The translations under genes and the position numbers were made by a program. This document shows, piece after piece, positions 43,162 through 50,130 of a DNA stretch of 50,130 nt (positions are counted from its first letter, which is position 1; every line of letters begins with the position of its first letter). The stretch lies in the NCBI RefSeq assembly GCF_008329705.1, contig NZ_VTSX01000030.1:1-50130 (forward strand), read 5' to 3'. The notes under the pieces were generated by a model. The model was given only the letters and a program-made list of their open reading frames with translations. It was not told where the DNA came from and made no database searches. Origin of the DNA: Chryseobacterium sp. SN22 (GTDB lineage Bacteria; Bacteroidota; Bacteroidia; Flavobacteriales; Weeksellaceae).

Positions 43162-43941
43162 TTATTGAAAATATAGTATTATCTGACCGTCTGAATTATA
43201 ACTGTATGTCCATTCAGCATTACCATATCCCGGAGGAAATTGTGTATTTTGCAAGTCTTTTACCGTATACGCTATTTTCCGATAATTATTTTCCGATAAA
43301 CTTTTCTCATAGAAATTATCATTTGCCAAGTACAGCTTTTTATAAGGATTTTTTGAATGATCAAAATCCAGGTACATGGTGGTAGTCAATTTTTTATCAA
43401 TACCACCGGACTTTTCCAGTTTTTCAGCTTTGATTAAATTTTTATGAGAATCGAAAAAATAGGTAGTGTAAAATTCCCAAGTGTACATTTTTTCAGAAAC
43501 AACAATCTTATCAGCTTCATAAAAATAATCTTTTTTGCTGAACAGCAGATTATTTCCATCATACAATTCAGCCTTTTTAGGCCTCCCTTTTTCCATGGTA
43601 TAAATAATCCTTTTAATATTATTGTCAGCAATTTCCGAATTTTCAACAGTTACCAGATTGTTATTATAAGACAATATCGAGTTCGGTTCTATTAAAAAAA
43701 CATCAAAGCCTGCAAAAGTTTTAATTTTTCCGGAAATTTTTGTTAAGTTTCCTTGATTATAGGAAAATTCATAATTTAGTTTCGGATCTAAATTAGTAAT
43801 TTTTGGTAATGCAGCGTACCTCACTGACATTTTTTCGGGTCCGTCAGCCTCTGAAGAAAAACTATTCTCATCTTCATCATGCTCTGTACAAGATAACAAT
43901 AGTGCTGCAAAAATTGTTAAGATCGTAAGACTTTTATTCAT
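43162..43941 (-). CDS. Lipoprotein of unknown function
   Basis: A 259-residue protein from ATG 43941. The signal peptide has the lipobox LLLSC, so it is anchored as a lipoprotein. It consists of repeated strand-like units such as YEFSYNQGNLTKISG, and the C-terminus ends AEWTYSYNSDGQIILYF, the pattern of RHS/YD-like or DUF4595-type beta repeats of Bacteroidetes. No enzyme motif is visible. It is the last gene of the leftward mazG operon, 27 bp after the propeller gene. It is more AT-rich than the genes upstream, so it may be a later addition. Confidence 0.6.
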   Translation of the reverse strand: MNKSLTILTIFAALLLSCTEHDEDENSFSSEADGPEKMSVRYAALPKITNLDPKLNYEFSYNQGNLTKISGKIKTFAGFDVFLIEPNSILSYNNNLVTVENSEIADNNIKRIIYTMEKGRPKKAELYDGNNLLFSKKDYFYEADKIVVSEKMYTWEFYTTYFFDSHKNLIKAEKLEKSGGIDKKLTTTMYLDFDHSKNPYKKLYLANDNFYEKSLSENNYRKIAYTVKDLQNTQFPPGYGNAEWTYSYNSDGQIILYFQ

Positions 43942-43968
43942 GGTATTTATAAAGAACTGCAAAAATAA

Positions 43969-44838
43969 TCAAAAATTAAATCCATACACATTCCCTCCTG
44001 TTTTTTTATCCTTTTCATCGGCTATAAGCAAAGTACGATCATCAAGGAAAACAACGGCTTCCTTTTGGGAATTATGGTTTAATGATACCGGATGGATTTC
44101 TGCTTTGCTGAAATCGTCAGCATTAAAACCGGTAAGCACCTGGATATTTTTGTGGTTTAATAAAACAATTTTGTCTTTGGTCCTGTTGATGGCAGCGGAA
44201 GTAATGGCGGCATCACTGTAGCCGCCTTTCAGTTTCAGTTTCCCTATTAATTCAGCCTGGAAATCCCCTGGCTGATTGGGAACTTTAAAAACAAGGAACG
44301 TCCCGTCAAAACCTTTGCTCCGGTTTTTGGTAAACAGATAAAAATTCCCGTTCATTTCTACAAAAGCTTCGCAGTCGTACAGCCAGTTGGACTTTTTAGG
44401 GGGAAATTCCGTCTGTCCTTCATAATGGAATTTCGTTTCCTGTATCACCCGGGTGGATTTCTGGGCAGCATCATTAAGGTCAATTTTTAAAATCGATAAG
44501 TCCTGCCGGTCATTGTCATTGTTCCCGAAGTCGCCGATGTACAGGTTTCCCTGAGCATCCGCCGTAATATCTTCCCAGTCATGATTTTCTGCGTTTTCCA
44601 CCAGAACGTCAGCCGTTAAGCCGCCCTGAAGGTTTAAGCCATACACCACATTTTTGTTTCCCTGGTCTTCAATGGCCCAGAGGGTTTTCTTATCCTGGGA
44701 CAAGGCTATTCCGGAGACTTCTTTCAGCTTTTTGGGCAAAGAAAATTCGACTTTCAATTCATCGGCTGCAGGAGAATCCTGAGCTTTCGGATTGCAGCTC
44801 CAAAGGAAAAATGCAGAAACAATAACAGCACGCCACAT
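43969..44838 (-). CDS. Beta-propeller lipoprotein (SdiA-regulated-like)
   Basis: A 289-residue protein with a short signal peptide and lipobox LWSC. Propeller-like repeats are visible: LWAIEDQGNKNVVYGL, NHDWEDITADAQGNLYIGDFGNN, WLYDCEAFVEMNGNFYLFTKN, and SLNHNSQKEAVVFLDDRTLLIAD. The tandem W-E-D-I-T and Y-D-C-E-A-F motifs are like those of SdiA-regulated or phytase-like propellers. The function is unknown; binding of a small ligand at the cell envelope is possible. It begins two bases after the FUSC stop, so translation is coupled. Confidence 0.65.
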   Translation of the reverse strand: MWRAVIVSAFFLWSCNPKAQDSPAADELKVEFSLPKKLKEVSGIALSQDKKTLWAIEDQGNKNVVYGLNLQGGLTADVLVENAENHDWEDITADAQGNLYIGDFGNNDNDRQDLSILKIDLNDAAQKSTRVIQETKFHYEGQTEFPPKKSNWLYDCEAFVEMNGNFYLFTKNRSKGFDGTFLVFKVPNQPGDFQAELIGKLKLKGGYSDAAITSAAINRTKDKIVLLNHKNIQVLTGFNADDFSKAEIHPVSLNHNSQKEAVVFLDDRTLLIADEKDKKTGGNVYGFNF

Positions 44839-44840
44839 AT

Positions 44841-45920
44841 TTATTTTTTTAATTTTTTAAACTTAAAATAAGAAAATCTTATATTTTTCTCTAATTTATT
44901 AATTATCTGCTGATGGTGAAGGAAAAATCCTGCCGCCAGACCGATCAGGCTTCCGATGATCGTATCCAGCAGCCTCGCGTGCATCAGCTGTTCCACAGGA
45001 TGGTGGATTTCGCTTCCGGTTTCTGCCAGAAGAATGGTAAGCGGGGTGATAAAAGCTACGGCAAAACCGTAATTCCTTACAATCAGCAATTCTATGACAA
45101 ACTGGAGCACGGTAATGATACCGATCATCACGAGCTTTTCAGGATTGAATAAAAGGATCAGCCAGGCGAATCCGATTCCGATAAAAGTCCCCAGGATCCT
45201 GTGCACATTGCGCTGCCTGACATGCTCGAAATTGCGTCCCTGAATGATGGCAACGGCCGCAATGGAAATCCAGTAGGTATTGTTGAACTTCAGGAGATGT
45301 CCGGCAATCAGGGTCAGCGCCATGAAAATACCGATAACGGTACTTTCGACGAACTTGGTATAGCGTCTTTTATTAAAAGCCCTTCTCGGTACGGTTACTA
45401 CTTTGCTTTTTTCAATAAAAACCGAATACAGAAAAGCGAGCGAACACGACAGAATAGCTCCCATGGCCACCAGCCCTACCCTTACCGGAATCAGTTCCGG
45501 CTCAAAAGGAAATGTTCCGGCCATTGCAGCCACCATGATGAAGAAAAAATTCCCGGGCGGCGGCATCTTAAAATAGGAAGCCAGAAAGTGGGCCAGAAAA
45601 GCGATGATTCCCAATGCACAGGCTGCCGCATAAGCATTGAAGCCGAAAAATGAACTCAGGGTAAATGAAAACAGGATCCCGAAAGCACAGACTACCAGAT
45701 GAACCATCCGCTGGGTAATGGGAGCTGAGGTAAAATACAAAATAACCAGTGCCCCGAGACTGGAAAGGCTTCCGTATCCGGGCTTTCCCATAAAATATCC
45801 AATGAAGAGGCAGCTGCCGATGCACAGGGCTGCCAGAAAAGGGAAATGCCATTTCCTTTCCGTCTGTTTGATTTCCAGCAGGTACTGGAACCGGTGATGC
45901 AGCGGATTTCTTACTTTCAT
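44841..45920 (-). CDS. FUSC-family inner-membrane transporter
   Basis: A 359-residue protein with about ten hydrophobic helices, of the fusaric acid resistance/aromatic acid exporter family. Its second half has the conserved FUSC_2 pattern, TYWISIAAVAIIQGRNF, then HRILGTFIGIGFAWLIL and IIGSLIGLAAGFFLHH. Such proteins export aromatic or amphipathic acids. The cytoplasmic domain typical of longer members is absent. It starts right after the mazG stop codon with no gap. The substrate is not evident. Confidence 0.85.
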   Translation of the reverse strand: MKVRNPLHHRFQYLLEIKQTERKWHFPFLAALCIGSCLFIGYFMGKPGYGSLSSLGALVILYFTSAPITQRMVHLVVCAFGILFSFTLSSFFGFNAYAAACALGIIAFLAHFLASYFKMPPPGNFFFIMVAAMAGTFPFEPELIPVRVGLVAMGAILSCSLAFLYSVFIEKSKVVTVPRRAFNKRRYTKFVESTVIGIFMALTLIAGHLLKFNNTYWISIAAVAIIQGRNFEHVRQRNVHRILGTFIGIGFAWLILLFNPEKLVMIGIITVLQFVIELLIVRNYGFAVAFITPLTILLAETGSEIHHPVEQLMHARLLDTIIGSLIGLAAGFFLHHQQIINKLEKNIRFSYFKFKKLKK

Positions 45921-46688
45921 CTACTGCAGGCGTTTGGCTTGTTCCCAAAGGACATCCATTTCTTCCAGCGACAGATCCGCGAGGCTGACCCCCTGTTCCG
46001 CTGCCAGGGCTTCCATTTTCCGGAACCTTGAAATGAATTTTAAATTGGTCCTTTCCAGTGCCGAATCCGGATTGATGCCTGAGATCCGTGCATAGTTGAT
46101 CAATGAGAAAAATACATCGCCCAGCTCCTGCTCTTTTTTATGAAGATCGGTTTCGTCGTGGAATTCCCGGATCTCTTCATCCACTTTTTTCCAGGCATCT
46201 TCCGCATCATGGAATTCGAACCCGATGCCTTTTACCTTATCCTGGATCCGGTAGGCTTTTACCATGCTCGGCAGGCTTTTCGGGACACCGCCTAAAATGG
46301 ATTTGTTGCCTTCTTTCAGCTTCAGCTTTTCCCAGTTCTGCTTTACCTCTTCCTCATCTTTTACCTCGGTATCCCCGTAAATATGGGGATGGCGGAAAAT
46401 CAGCTTTTCGTTTAAGGAATTGATGACATCGGCGATATCAAAGCTTTCTTTTTCAGAACCGATTTTGGCGTAGAACACCAGGTGCAGCAAAACGTCGCCG
46501 AGTTCTTTTTTAATCTCCTGAAGGTCGTTCTGCAAAATCGCATCCGACAGTTCATAGGTTTCCTCCAGCGTCAGATGCCGGAGCGATTCCAGGGTCTGCT
46601 TTTGGTCCCACGGGCATTTTTCGCGCAGGTCATCCATAATATCCAGTAATCTTCCGAAAGCTTCCAGCTTTTCCTGTTTGGTATTCAT
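45921..46688 (-). CDS. mazG: Nucleoside triphosphate pyrophosphohydrolase MazG
   Basis: A 255-residue protein with two MazG domains, as in E. coli MazG. The start is ATG 46688; a TTG further upstream would add five residues. Domain 1 shows LREKCPWDQKQTLESL, LTLEETYELSDAI and ELGDVLLHLVFYA, and domain 2 EEIREF and EQELGDVFFSLINYA. The EExxE and ExxD patterns hold the magnesium ions. It hydrolyses NTPs and dNTPs to monophosphates, cleaning damaged nucleotides or affecting ppGpp-related stress. It leads the four-gene leftward operon. Confidence 0.93.
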   Translation of the reverse strand: MNTKQEKLEAFGRLLDIMDDLREKCPWDQKQTLESLRHLTLEETYELSDAILQNDLQEIKKELGDVLLHLVFYAKIGSEKESFDIADVINSLNEKLIFRHPHIYGDTEVKDEEEVKQNWEKLKLKEGNKSILGGVPKSLPSMVKAYRIQDKVKGIGFEFHDAEDAWKKVDEEIREFHDETDLHKKEQELGDVFFSLINYARISGINPDSALERTNLKFISRFRKMEALAAEQGVSLADLSLEEMDVLWEQAKRLQ

Positions 46689-47079
46689 AGTTTGGGAATT
46701 CAAAGTAATGCAAATTTAAGGTAAATTTTCTGTTGTGTTCTTTTGCCGTTTAAATCTCCCCCGGATTACACGGATTTCCACGGATGATTGGGTTTGCTTA
46801 ACACATGAATCACAAAGAGAGTTTGTGATCGCCTGAAAATATTTTCAGAACACATCAGGGGAAATCATAAATTTTTAAAGCTTTTACCTCTTTAATGGTT
46901 AGCCCACGGAGATAACACGAATTTTCACTAGTTGTTGTGTGCTTCCGATATTTATCCGGTCGCCCACAAATGCCTTTTAGAATGACTAAACTTTTTCAAA
47001 ATACTTATTATTCTTTGAAGGGTGACATTTTATTTACTAATTTTATAAAGCTGGAAATCTGTTTTACAAAAATACCATT
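46689..47079. other. Intergenic region with CGGAT words
   Basis: About 390 bp without a gene. At 46762-46786 the word CGGAT occurs three times at 9-10 bp spacing (ACACGGATTTCCACGGATG). A related ACGGAGATAACACGAA lies near 46906-46921. Such words are frequent between genes of this lineage. No terminator or promoter was identified with confidence. Confidence 0.45.
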
Positions 47080-48132
47080 ATGGATGAAAGTATTTTGCTC
47101 TACCAGGTAAAGCCTGGAGATACCCTTGACAAAATCGCGGGTACCATCGGGATGACGGGAAATCAGCTGAAGGATTTCCACAAAACCCTTCTTTTAACGG
47201 TACTTATTACCTTTTTTTCTGTTGCCTGTAATAAATCCCAGGAAAAAACAACCTCTGCATCTGTAAAATCCGACACCCTTGTTCTGGATGACCAGGATAT
47301 TGTTTTCGTTTCGCCAGGTGATCAGACAATAGCAGCCCTCAAAAAGAAAAACGGTGAAGATTTCTACACCATCGCAGACGATGCCAACAACTATTTTTCT
47401 GAAGCATCAACCTACCTGGATTCTCTGAAAGTATCTTATAAAAACGCTGATGATACGAAAGTATTCGCGTATAAAAAAGATAACAAAACCGTAGCCATTC
47501 CCAAACATAATAGCCCCTGGTATGCCGTATTTTATAAAGACGGAAAATATGAGACCGTCGATCTGATCAACGTAAGGGAGGCCTATCCGAAATTTTTCGG
47601 GAATGCGGTGGCGAAAAATTCAGGAACCCTGAATTCCAAAATGGTCATTGCCTCTGTTGCCGGGAATCAGTATTCGGTGGTGGAGGAAAAAGACTGTGAT
47701 CTAAACAATGATCATTTTACCGACAAAATTGTTGTTTTGGCCAATAACCGCGACCTCGATCCGCAGGATCCCGATACCAAAATTGCGCCGGTACTGATTT
47801 TATTGAATGATCAGAATAAAAAATACGACGTTCTGAAAAACGAAAAGATCTACCCGAACAGTTTCGGGGATTCCTTCCGGAAACTGGTGGTGAAAGACCG
47901 GTTCTTTACGGTTGAACTCTTCAATGAACTGCCGGACGAATACACTTCGGAAAAATACATCACCTTTAAATTCAGTGAACCGTCAAAGGAAATCGTTCTT
48001 TCCAAATACGGGGAAAATACCGTCTGGAACGATGGCAAAAAGACGAACACCTTATGTTCTGAGAAAAATTTCGGCAAGATCCTGTTCCGGGATTACAATT
48101 CCGATGACATCCGGGCCAAATGTCCGAAGTGA
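47080..48132 (+). CDS. LysM-start/lipoprotein chimera
   Basis: A 350-residue frame. Residues 1-34 read as a LysM-type beginning (YQVKPGDTLDKIAGTIGM), cut in the middle of the domain. From residue 35 on there is a typical lipoprotein signal (KTLLLTVLITFFSVAC, with the lipobox cysteine), so the signal peptide is internal and the mature lipoprotein is the C-terminal 300 residues. The latter shows DLNNDHFTDKIVVL, an FG-GAP-like calcium loop, and no other domain. The two halves look joined by a deletion that removed the rest of a LysM gene and the lipoprotein start. Whether translation begins at 47080 or at a lost or alternative start is unclear. Confidence 0.6.
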   Translation: MDESILLYQVKPGDTLDKIAGTIGMTGNQLKDFHKTLLLTVLITFFSVACNKSQEKTTSASVKSDTLVLDDQDIVFVSPGDQTIAALKKKNGEDFYTIADDANNYFSEASTYLDSLKVSYKNADDTKVFAYKKDNKTVAIPKHNSPWYAVFYKDGKYETVDLINVREAYPKFFGNAVAKNSGTLNSKMVIASVAGNQYSVVEEKDCDLNNDHFTDKIVVLANNRDLDPQDPDTKIAPVLILLNDQNKKYDVLKNEKIYPNSFGDSFRKLVVKDRFFTVELFNELPDEYTSEKYITFKFSEPSKEIVLSKYGENTVWNDGKKTNTLCSEKNFGKILFRDYNSDDIRAKCPK

Positions 48133-48189
48133 TGCTGAAAAATATTCTTCGTTTTTCGCGGTTAAAATCTCTTACAAAGTTGCATGGCC

Positions 48190-48246
48190 GGTGGCTGAGC
48201 TCGTCGAAGTCCAAATAATGGCGTGGCTTCGAGAGCCTCAGCCACC
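48190..48246. repeat. REP-like imperfect inverted repeat
   Basis: GGTGGCTGAG (48190-48199) and CTCAGCCACC (48237-48246) are perfect complements, and the arms extend inward through TCGAAG/CTTCGA with a one-base slip. The right arm also forms its own small hairpin, TGGCT...AGCCA. Confidence 0.75.
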
Positions 48247-48355
48247 GGATAGCCGTTCCTTACAATGATGGTGAATAATTTCAACACCCTGTTTGTCATT
48301 GACTGCGTCGAATCTGTGATTTCCGTAGCGATCCGGATTTAGTAGTGGAGAATCG
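48222..48355. repeat. Long direct repeat, copy 1
   Basis: About 134 bp beginning CGTGGCTTCG and ending GAGAATCG. It matches 48436-48572 with about a dozen scattered differences, including the shared CCACCGGATAGCCGTTCCT and ACAATGATGGTGAATAATTT. It does not encode a plausible protein. Confidence 0.8.
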
Positions 48356-48435
48356 TATGGAAAGATTCGTAGCAGGATCCTCTAATGTTACGAAAAAATC
48401 TACTACAGATCGCGCAGATTTTCATAGATAATGCC

Positions 48436-48572
48436 CGTGGCTTCGGCTCCGCTCAGCCACCGGATAGCCGTTCCTCACAATGATGGTGAATAATTTCAAC
48501 ACGCTGTTTGTCATTGACTACGTCGAATCTGCCATTTCTGTAGGGATCCGGGCTTAGTAATAGAGAGAATCG
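48436..48572. repeat. Long direct repeat, copy 2
   Basis: About 137 bp, the partner of 48222-48355. The start again folds as a palindrome (TGGCTTCGGCTCCGCTCAGCCA). The 80 bp between copies is unique. The layout suggests a short dispersed, perhaps non-autonomous, element present twice in tandem. Confidence 0.8.
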
Positions 48573-48619
48573 CCTGTTAAGCATTGCATCCGGTGCCTAC
48601 AAGTTTGCATTTAATGTTT

Positions 48620-48901
48620 TTATCTTGATGATCTCACTGATTTAATAACCAATGCAGCAAATGTGAGCAAAACCCCGGCAATTAAAAAAGGAACCCAAAA
48701 TATGAAGCAAAATTCCGACAGGCTGATCGTAGTCCGGCTATAATTGCCCCGTGAAACAAACATTCCGGCTCCAAGGATCAGCATTAAAACCGAAGAAAGG
48801 ATTAAAACCAGTCCGCTTGCAAATAACTTTTTTACTGAAGATTTTCTATTTTTAATCCTAAGATTTTCAGATTGATTGGTGTCGGAATTGTCTCTTTCCA
48901 T
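48620..48901 (-). CDS. Small two-helix membrane protein
   Basis: A 93-residue protein with a polar N-terminus (MERDNSDTNQSENLRIKNR) followed by helices at about 27-48 (LFASGLVLILSSVLMLILGAG) and 63-87 (FCFIFWVPFLIAGVLLTFAAL), and a basic end. The positive-inside pattern puts both termini in the cytoplasm. No family was recognised. It lies just right of the direct repeats and may belong to the same accessory block. Confidence 0.6.
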   Translation of the reverse strand: MERDNSDTNQSENLRIKNRKSSVKKLFASGLVLILSSVLMLILGAGMFVSRGNYSRTTISLSEFCFIFWVPFLIAGVLLTFAALVIKSVRSSR

Positions 48902-49024
48902 AGTATTGTCATTATGATTGCTGCCTTTATTTCTGATTTTACTTTACCATCTAAAATTAAGTATAATCAAAGCTTTATTTTTAATTATTCCGTTTTATTA
49001 TTTTACCCTAATTTTTAACACCAT

Positions 49025-49597
49025 TTACGGTACCTCAACCTCAGCTTTCTCCGGCTGAGATTGCAAAAGATCCTTTTTCCTGTTCTTCCGTTCCACGACC
49101 AGCCAGGCGGCGTCCAGCATTTTGATCAGGTGGAGGTACGGGCCAACGATATTACGCTCCGGCACCTGGTTGAACGTTCCGAGCGAGAAATAGACAACGT
49201 CCGAAAGAAAGTCCTCCAATTCCTCTGGGCGGTACGCCTTAAAAGCTTTGCGGAACACCAGCACCGGATCGCGGTATTCTTCTTCTGAAAGCGAACCGTA
49301 CCTCAGCGGATTGCCGGTCTCCGGATCGACCTCTCCCATCCATTTCCCGGATTTCTTCCGGAGGCACCACCCGGCCCGGATCAGCGACCGTAGCGACTGG
49401 TAGAAGTGAAAGACCACCGAAGGATCTTCCGGGATCCGCGTTTTCCCCTGTACCGCGTACTGCATCATCAGGTTGAGCCGCTCCTTCGCCGTGGCCAGGT
49501 CATGGAACTGGAAAAATACGTCCCCTAAAGCGACAGGTGAAAGTTTGCTCCGGCCGGACCAAAACCGGGATTCAAAGTCTATGTTGTTCTTTTTCAT
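49025..49597 (-). CDS. Hypothetical cytoplasmic protein
   Basis: A 190-residue protein from ATG 49597; an upstream start adds nine unconserved residues. It is rich in aromatic and charged residues (FESRFWSGRSKLSPVALGDVFFQFHDL, VVFHFYQSLRSLIRAGWCL, EEYRDPVLVFRKAFKAY) and predicted helical. No signal peptide, helix-turn-helix or catalytic motif was seen. Its GC content is high relative to the AT-rich flanks, and base use looks like that of the housekeeping genes. It is divergent from the XRE gene and probably under the promoter at 49691-49721. Confidence 0.6.
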   Translation of the reverse strand: MKKNNIDFESRFWSGRSKLSPVALGDVFFQFHDLATAKERLNLMMQYAVQGKTRIPEDPSVVFHFYQSLRSLIRAGWCLRKKSGKWMGEVDPETGNPLRYGSLSEEEYRDPVLVFRKAFKAYRPEELEDFLSDVVYFSLGTFNQVPERNIVGPYLHLIKMLDAAWLVVERKNRKKDLLQSQPEKAEVEVP

Positions 49598-49690
49598 AAG
49601 TGTGTGTTTTAACGGCCTTCTCAACTATACAAAGAATTGTTATCCTACGGATATACTACAATCTATAAATAGTTATCTACTACTGTATCA

Positions 49691-49721
49691 CAAATATATA
49701 AAAATCTCCTTTTGTTACAAG
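49691..49721 (-). promoter_or_regulatory. Promoter for the leftward 190-residue gene
   Basis: The minus strand has a -7 TATATTTG (49691-49698) and a -33-like CTTG (49718-49721) 19 bp apart. The -33 lies inside the inverted repeat, so a bound repressor would block it. Confidence 0.45.
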
Positions 49722-49735
49722 TTCTTGTAACAAAA
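49710..49735. promoter_or_regulatory. Perfect 12-bp inverted repeat, candidate XRE operator
   Basis: TTTTGTTACAAG (49710-49721) and CTTGTAACAAAA (49724-49735) are separated by only TT. It lies between two divergent genes, 41 bp before the XRE start, and is a natural binding site for a dimeric regulator. Confidence 0.6.
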
Positions 49736-49776
49736 TTTATTGAAAAAATTACGCCCTTTGTATAAAGTCATAATAC

Positions 49777-50016
49777 ATGGATGCCTTACAGGAAGAAATA
49801 TTAAAAAAATTTGGAGAACACGTTAAGAAAATCAGACTAGAATCTGGACTTACGCAGGATGATGTTGTCCTTAACAGTTCCAAATTGACTAAAGGCACTG
49901 TAAGCGATATAGAAAATGGAAAAAGAAACTTTGCGTTTACTACATTAATTGATTTGACCAAAGGATTGAATATTTCTCCTAAAGATTTAATGAATTTTAC
50001 AATTGAAAAATCCTGA
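49777..50016 (+). CDS. XRE-family helix-turn-helix regulator
   Basis: A 79-residue protein composed of one HTH_3 domain: FGEHVKKIRLESGLTQDDVVLNSSKLTKGTVSDIENGKRN, with the recognition helix in KGTVSDIENG, then a third helix region (LIDLTKGLNISPKDL). Single-domain XRE proteins usually repress their own gene and a neighbour. The perfect inverted repeat upstream is a likely operator. The DNA is AT-rich and may mark the beginning of another accessory region reaching beyond the window. Confidence 0.9.
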   Translation: MDALQEEILKKFGEHVKKIRLESGLTQDDVVLNSSKLTKGTVSDIENGKRNFAFTTLIDLTKGLNISPKDLMNFTIEKS

Positions 50017-50130
50017 CGAAATTTGAAGTTTTATTACTCAATTATTTCATTATATCAGTCATAATTTATAACAAAAAATTTATATTTTCTTAATAATTGT
50101 ACTTTCTATTACAATTATTTCTCATTTTAT

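Noticed and set aside
45201..45653. 150-codon frame antisense to the FUSC gene
   Set aside because: Opposite a membrane protein gene with clear helices; no independent support.
48222..48572. CRISPR array
   Set aside because: Only two long, imperfect repeats with one 80-bp interval and no cas genes.

Overview
The window is from a Bacteroidota genome of the Flavobacteriia, most like Chryseobacterium and relatives. The reasons are type IX secretion (T9SS) sorting domains on secreted proteins, Bacteroidetes-type -7 motifs (TAnnTTTG), a short NuoG, separate nuoC and nuoD, and a coding style alternating between moderate-GC housekeeping genes and AT-rich accessory blocks. All family names come from reading motifs by eye; no database search was run.

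Layout. (1) 1-1375: a 5' fragment of hemE runs straight into the C-terminal third of an AAA/ABC-type ATPase, followed by an overlapping DUF4435 (TOPRIM-like) gene. This looks like the remnant of a PARIS-like anti-phage pair. (2) 1770-6474: an AT-rich island of four leftward genes, flanked by two copies of a block made of a tRNA 3' half plus its terminator. One copy belongs to an intact tRNA(CAU) gene and the other is a decayed remnant. The island encodes two paralogous transglutaminase-like exported proteins around a short secreted RHS-core protein, whose C-terminal domain looks like a SleB/CwlJ-type cell-wall hydrolase, and an overlapping lipoprotein that is a good candidate immunity protein. 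(3) 6538-18362: housekeeping and general genes: mce, rbfA, a LolC/E-type permease, a secreted endonuclease I with fibronectin III and T9SS domains, aroE, a DUF349 protein, ribD, a YigZ/IMPACT protein, a membrane zinc peptidase, a GNAT protein and a T9SS cargo protein.

(4) 18447-32870: a complete 14-subunit complex I operon in the order nuoABCDEF-orf-GHIJKLMN, with a short NuoG and an extra exported, probably outer-membrane, protein between nuoF and nuoG. nuoI to nuoN are nearly contiguous, while several earlier spacers hold odd low-complexity word repeats. A strong terminator ends the operon. (5) 33624-43158: a pair of secreted proteins sharing a C-terminal module, a 767-residue cytoplasmic protein with a GAF-like look, an HD-domain membrane protein with a Pycsar-effector-like (DUF5706-like) C-terminus, and a divergent 1236-residue metallophosphoesterase with a predicted outer-membrane barrel. 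(6) 43162-46688: a leftward operon mazG - FUSC transporter - beta-propeller lipoprotein - lipoprotein. (7) 46689-50130: an accessory tail with a LysM/lipoprotein chimera, a pair of long direct repeats with REP-like palindromes, two unknown leftward genes and an XRE regulator facing a perfect 12-bp inverted repeat in the divergent intergenic region.

The strongest candidates for something little described are the tRNA-flanked RHS-core toxin/immunity cassette with its paired transglutaminase-like proteins, the broken PARIS-like pair fused to hemE, and the orphan HD/Pycsar-type membrane protein.
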